A model generated the notes under the pieces. It was given only the letters and a program-made list of their open reading frames with translations. It did not search any database and was not told the DNA's origin. 64,000 nucleotides of DNA, taken from the NCBI RefSeq assembly GCF_000797495.1, contig NZ_JTGN01000010.1, forward strand, positions 124,001 to 188,000, written 5' to 3'. The translations under genes were made by a program, and so were the position numbers. Each line of letters begins with the position of its first letter. Positions within the stretch are counted from its first letter, which is position 1. The DNA comes from Robinsoniella peoriensis (GTDB lineage: Bacteria; Bacillota; Clostridia; Lachnospirales; Lachnospiraceae). Positions 60,338 to 64,000 of this stretch are shown here, piece by piece.

Positions 60338-61255
60338 ATGCTGGTAATAAACAGTTTAGAAGAAGGCGCTTCGGTTTTTAAAGCGTTGGGCTCTGATCTC
60401 AGAGTGAATATCATAAAGCTGCTTATAAAAAATAATGAAATGAATATGCGGGAACTGGCATCGGCGCTTCATATTACAAACGGTGCCATTACCAGCCATA
60501 TAAAAAAGCTGTCAGAAGCAGGGATTATCGATGTGCTGACAGAATGCGGCGGCAGGGGAAACCAGAAAATCTGCAGGCTTAAGGTGAATGAAATTCTGGT
60601 GGATGCAAAGGAACAGGATAAAAAAGAAATGACTCTGTTAGAGACAGAATTTATGGTGGGGGATTATTGTGATTACGAGGTATACCCCACCTGTGGTCTG
60701 GCTACCGGGGATCACCGGATTGGCGGATGGGATAATCCGGAAGATTTTGCAAGACCTGAGCATGTGGATGCAGGTATTATCTGGTTTACCCAGGGATATG
60801 TAGAGTACAATATGTCCAGACTGCTGTCACCGGGGCACCATATTTCCCAGATTACGCTCTGTTTTGAGATTTCATCCGAGGCACCCAGTTATAACAATGA
60901 ATGGATGTCGGATGTTACTTTCAAACTCAATGGGCAGTCACTTGGAAAGTGGACAAGTCCCGGAGACTTTGGAGGAAGACATGGCATTTATACGCCGCTT
61001 TGGTGGAGCAGAAGCCTGAATCAGTACGGTCTTTTAAAACTGGTAGTCATCAGCCGAGGCGGTACATATGTAGACGGTCTCCAGATATCGAATGTGGGGC
61101 TGGATCAGTTACGGCTGGAAGATGCAGGGGTAATCCGGTTTCGATTTGAAGTAGAGAAGGAATCGGAACATGTGGGCGGACTCACGTTATTTGGTGCGGG
61201 ATTCGGGAATTATAACCAGGATATTATGGTCCGGGTACATTATGAAAATGAATAG
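60338..61255 (+). CDS. ArsR-type winged-helix regulator with large C-terminal domain
   Basis: A 305-residue regulator. Residues 1-85 are an ArsR-like winged helix (ALGSDLRVNIIKLLIKNNEMNMRELASALHITNGAITSHIKKLSEAGII). The remaining 215 residues form a beta-rich domain (SRLLSPGHHISQITLCFEISSEAP, DVTFKLNGQSLGKW, FGGRHGIYTPLWW), not found in metal-sensing ArsR proteins. No metal-binding cysteine motif is seen. It may sense a carbohydrate or other small molecule. GGGAGGA precedes ATG 60338; the longer frame to 60191 runs through the terminator. Confidence 0.75.
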   Translation: MLVINSLEEGASVFKALGSDLRVNIIKLLIKNNEMNMRELASALHITNGAITSHIKKLSEAGIIDVLTECGGRGNQKICRLKVNEILVDAKEQDKKEMTLLETEFMVGDYCDYEVYPTCGLATGDHRIGGWDNPEDFARPEHVDAGIIWFTQGYVEYNMSRLLSPGHHISQITLCFEISSEAPSYNNEWMSDVTFKLNGQSLGKWTSPGDFGGRHGIYTPLWWSRSLNQYGLLKLVVISRGGTYVDGLQISNVGLDQLRLEDAGVIRFRFEVEKESEHVGGLTLFGAGFGNYNQDIMVRVHYENE

Positions 61256-61308
61256 ATCAGGGCATGTATTCGCTCTTAAGACCAGCTTTGTGGCGACAGC
61301 CTGAATTT

Positions 61309-61394
61309 CGAAAAGATGGGGCATAGAGGAATTGCGTGGACGTCTGCGGTCAGTCGGCAGAGTCCATGTAATTCCTCTATGCCCTATCTTTTCG
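61309..61394 (+). other. Very long RNA-like hairpin
   Basis: Left arm 61309-61341 and right arm 61362-61394 pair over all 33 positions; inside them TCTGC (61343-61347) pairs with GCAGA (61357-61361) past one bulged G, leaving a 9-nt loop. The only three non-Watson-Crick pairs are left G with right T, so they are G-U in a plus-strand RNA but C-A mismatches in a minus-strand RNA. No T-run follows. Seen directly; it may be a structured RNA, a dsRNA-like 3' end or a mobile hairpin repeat. Confidence 0.75.
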
Positions 61395-61456
61395 TATACG
61401 CCCCCATCCGCATAGCATCTATTTCTCAACAAAACCTGAATTTATTAAATCTGTAG

Positions 61457-61481
61457 CTTTAAAAGTGTTAACTTTAAAAGT
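61457..61481 (+). promoter_or_regulatory. Tandem CTTTAAAAGT boxes upstream of the YesM promoter
   Basis: CTTTAAAAGT at 61457-61466 and 61472-61481, centres 15 bp apart and ending 13 bp before the -35. The second sits in the perfect palindrome AACTTTAAAAGTT. They could be activator sites. Confidence 0.45.
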
Positions 61482-61494
61482 TTATCCCCCTATT

Positions 61495-61523
61495 TTGACA
61501 TTCCCGCGTTTTTGTTATATAGT
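61495..61523 (+). promoter_or_regulatory. SigA-type promoter of the YesM/YesN pair
   Basis: TTGACA (61495-61500), 17-nt spacer, TATAGT (61518-61523), 58 bp before ATG 61581. Confidence 0.88.
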
Positions 61524-61580
61524 AAAAAGTAGGGAAAAATATCAAAGTATACAGATTTTTTTAATAGGACGGGGGGTTCT

Positions 61581-63341
61581 ATGGAAGAAAGACGTCATCA
61601 TCAAATCATTTTCCAGCTAAAAAGCAAGATTATTGTTATTTTTGTTGTCTGTGTTATTATTCCAAGTATTTTCTTTTTAGGCTTTTTTGTAAAAAGCTAT
61701 TTTTCTTATGCGCTAAAGAGCATCATTGCCGAGAAGCAGAACATCATGAAAGAAACCCATAAAAATATTGAATTACAGTTCTCCAGTTTCAAGGACACTT
61801 CAATGTCCCTGTATTATAATGAGGCTGCCAAAAATTATATTAACAGAGAAGACTATTCCAAAGAGGATAAGTACATATCCCAGTTGCTAAGCAGTATTGT
61901 GAATTCTGAGAAATATATTGTTTCCGCAGTACTGGACCTGAATGGGATTATATATAATTCGGGTTATCACTATCTGAATTGGGAGGAGTACCTGGATGAA
62001 CATCTGGAGCAGGTCCTTGATAAAAAAGGGAAGGTGATCTGGATTCCAACGCAGCAGATGTCTGCATCCTACAATCAGAGACCGAAAAACTTTGCACTGG
62101 CGAGAGCGATCAACTCTGCGAATCAAAATGTAGGTACCCTGTGGCTGTTTTTCTCAGAAGATCTGTTCACGAATATTTTAAAAAATCCCATATATCATGA
62201 AGAAGGCACGGATTATTATATTGTCTCCAGGAACAGGCATATCGTTACCAGCAATTATGAAGAAGAGACAGGGGTGTTTCAAAATGGAGAACTGTTTACG
62301 AAGGCGCTCATGCAGCAAAACGGATCCTTTTCCTATCAGGACCCGGATACAGGAAAAGAAAAGACGGTGGTTTGTTCCTCATCCGAGGTGAATGACTGGG
62401 TACTTTTAACAGTGACGGATCAGAGTGTTATTTTTAAGGATGTAAACTATATTAAATGGATGGCTTCGGTGATAGCATGCCTCTATGCGGTTTTTTTGTT
62501 TACTGCCTATTATATTTTGTCTCACTATATTTTCAAACCAATGCAAAATCTCAGTACGGGCCTGCGCAGAGTATCAGAGCGGGATTTCCAAAGGATCAGG
62601 GAAACCGGAAGCGCAGATGAAATGGGAATGCTGACAGCAAATTTTAATTATATGGTGGATGAAATACAATGTCTGATCCGGGATATCAGGGAAGAAGAAA
62701 AGGCCAAGAATGAAGAAAAGATCAAAGTGCTCTCTATGCAGATTGGACCGCATTTTATCTACAATACCCTGAATACCATTAAATGGATGGCAGCAGCCAA
62801 TAAGCAGACGAACATCAAGAAGATGATAGAGTCCCTGATTAAACTAATGGTCAGCGTTACCTATAATACTAATGAGGAAATCACTCTCCGGCAGGAAGTA
62901 GAACTGCTGGGCTGTTATGTCTATATCCAGAAAATGCGTTTTATGAATTTTGATTTTGAATATGATCTGCCTATGGAATTGGGGAATTTAAAAATATTAA
63001 AGCTGATTCTGCAGCCTTTTGTGGAAAACTGCATTCAGTATGCATTTGGAGATAAGCCGGATGGGGGCAGAATCCTCATGGAGTTTTACAAAGAAGATGC
63101 ACTCTATGTAAAGATCACAGATAATGGAAAAGGGTTTAATACCGGTGTTCTGGCGGATTGTAATGCGAAGGATACCTCAAAAGGAATGGATCACGTTGGC
63201 ATTGTAAACGTAATGGAGCGTATCCGCCTGAACTATGGTGAAAGCTATCACGTGTCTATCGTAAGCCATGAGAACGAAGGAACGGAGGTTTTACTGCGGC
63301 TTCCGGTTATTGGTGAGGAGGAAGGTATAAATTTTGATTAA
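61581..63341 (+). CDS. YesM-family sensor histidine kinase
   Basis: A 586-residue kinase for sugar-type signals. Membrane helix 1 (about residues 15-38) leads to an extracellular dCache-like domain (40-285), helix 2 (288-312), HAMP (FKPMQNLSTGLRRVSE), the His_kinase domain with IGPHFIYNTLNTIKWMA and an ATPase domain (LQPFVENCIQYAFG, ITDNGKGF, GIVNVMERI). GGGGGG lies before ATG 61581. The response regulator gene overlaps its end by 8 bp. Such pairs typically switch on carbohydrate ABC importers, which may lie beyond the right edge. Confidence 0.9.
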   Translation: MEERRHHQIIFQLKSKIIVIFVVCVIIPSIFFLGFFVKSYFSYALKSIIAEKQNIMKETHKNIELQFSSFKDTSMSLYYNEAAKNYINREDYSKEDKYISQLLSSIVNSEKYIVSAVLDLNGIIYNSGYHYLNWEEYLDEHLEQVLDKKGKVIWIPTQQMSASYNQRPKNFALARAINSANQNVGTLWLFFSEDLFTNILKNPIYHEEGTDYYIVSRNRHIVTSNYEEETGVFQNGELFTKALMQQNGSFSYQDPDTGKEKTVVCSSSEVNDWVLLTVTDQSVIFKDVNYIKWMASVIACLYAVFLFTAYYILSHYIFKPMQNLSTGLRRVSERDFQRIRETGSADEMGMLTANFNYMVDEIQCLIRDIREEEKAKNEEKIKVLSMQIGPHFIYNTLNTIKWMAAANKQTNIKKMIESLIKLMVSVTYNTNEEITLRQEVELLGCYVYIQKMRFMNFDFEYDLPMELGNLKILKLILQPFVENCIQYAFGDKPDGGRILMEFYKEDALYVKITDNGKGFNTGVLADCNAKDTSKGMDHVGIVNVMERIRLNYGESYHVSIVSHENEGTEVLLRLPVIGEEEGINFD

Positions 63342-64000
63342 TATAGTAATTGTAGAAGATGAAATGCTGGTCCGCCTGGGCATGAAAATGTGTCTGGATG
63401 AATATTCCGCTGAAATGAAAGTGGCTGCGGCTTTTGGCTCCGGTGAAGATGCAGAACGTTATTTTCAGCAGAATACGGCAGATGTGCTGATTACGGATAT
63501 TCGTTTGACCGGTGAGACAGGGCTGGATCTGATCAGGCATCTGAAATCCCAGATGTCCCATATGGCAGTCATTGTTCTGAGCTGCTATGAGGATTTTTCT
63601 TATGCCAGAAGTGCCATGGAACTTGGTGTGGATAAATACATATTAAAGCATGAACTGTCAGAAGATGAGCTTCCCAAACTGGTTTCCGAAATTTATCAGA
63701 AAAAATTAAAAAAGGGCATGATCTCCAAGGGCAGAAATGATAATCCGGTTTTTTTTGAAGACGGAAATGGAGATAAGCGCTATCGTATTGCTTATATAAA
63801 CCTGAGAGGAACCGGAGAGCGGACAACAATCAGTGAAGAAAATACAGATTATGATTTTCTCGTTGAGATCCTCCAGGAAATATTGAATATTAACCACATG
63901 GGAGAATGTTTTTTGAGACACGGAAAGGAAGTCTTCTGTATTATGCGGTTTGAACCGGAAGAGACATCCGATCAGATCAATAAAAAAGTACTGGATTTTT
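63334..64000 (+). CDS. YesN-like response regulator (partial, runs off the window)
   Basis: Open reading frame from TTG 63334 with no stop up to 64000 (222 codons visible). Receiver residues: VIVEDEMLVRLGMKMCLDEY, phospho-acceptor in VLITDIRLTGETG, and DKYILKHEL. A linker region follows. YesN-type proteins end in an AraC helix-turn-helix, which would lie beyond the edge. GAGGAGGAAGG before the TTG and the 8-bp overlap with the kinase support this start. It is easily missed because of the TTG start and truncated end. Confidence 0.85.
   Translation, partial: MINIVIVEDEMLVRLGMKMCLDEYSAEMKVAAAFGSGEDAERYFQQNTADVLITDIRLTGETGLDLIRHLKSQMSHMAVIVLSCYEDFSYARSAMELGVDKYILKHELSEDELPKLVSEIYQKKLKKGMISKGRNDNPVFFEDGNGDKRYRIAYINLRGTGERTTISEENTDYDFLVEILQEILNINHMGECFLRHGKEVFCIMRFEPEETSDQINKKVLDF

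Overview
The window looks like chromosome from a gut-type, spore-forming member of the Lachnospiraceae (Bacillota, Clostridia). The reasons are moderately low GC, a threonine T-box leader, BclA-like collagen proteins, CprABC/LanFEG-type peptide-resistance transporters with their own two-component systems, heterodimeric ABC exporters, and YesM/YesN-type sugar-sensing regulators. No rRNA, tRNA, CRISPR array, prophage module or insertion sequence was seen.

Layout. 1-4.0 kb is the tail of a sugar/polyol operon (RbsC-like permease, lipoprotein binding protein, zinc alcohol dehydrogenase, SDR). 4.1-9.7 kb holds a cytosolic-type asparaginase, a MITE-like repeat fragment, a heterodimeric ABC exporter and an SH3-domain surface protein. 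9.8-17.7 kb holds a membrane zincin candidate, an NSS-family Na+ symporter, a YitT protein, a T-box-controlled threonyl-tRNA synthetase that lacks the TGS domain, an AraC regulator and a PHP-domain hydrolase pair. 17.9-21.5 kb holds alanine dehydrogenase and a GH3 beta-glucosidase. 21.6-26.7 kb (minus strand) holds hflKC behind what I read as a yybP-ykoY manganese riboswitch, a siroheme/4Fe-4S reductase and a CoA-disulfide-reductase-rhodanese fusion divergent from a LysR regulator.

27.7-36.4 kb carries a low-complexity surface protein, an OmpR/7TMR-kinase pair and a complete CprABC-RK-like antimicrobial-peptide cassette. 36.5-42.2 kb is sbcDC and a membrane-anchored phospholipase-D protein. 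42.3-56.2 kb is the accessory stretch. It starts with a collagen-like gene that directly follows, in frame, the stop codon of a large serine recombinase. An AIM24 protein, a second CprABC-RK-like cassette with the same gene order, a GIY-YIG/DUF2075 protein with a MazG-like partner, an unknown AT-rich membrane protein, a low-molecular-weight tyrosine phosphatase and a second collagen-like gene follow. 56.5-61.3 kb is an SseB/esterase/condensation-domain operon and an ArsR-type regulator. The window ends in a YesM/YesN pair cut by the right edge.

The most unexpected signal is non-coding. Four unrelated genes (starts 49, 2173, 17950, 32182) carry a CAGG...CCTG hairpin that ends exactly 17 nt before the start codon, which suggests an undescribed leader element. 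Other points of interest are the manganese riboswitch in front of hflKC, a very long hairpin at 61309-61394 whose mismatches are all G-U pairs on the plus strand, and the recombinase/collagen junction.
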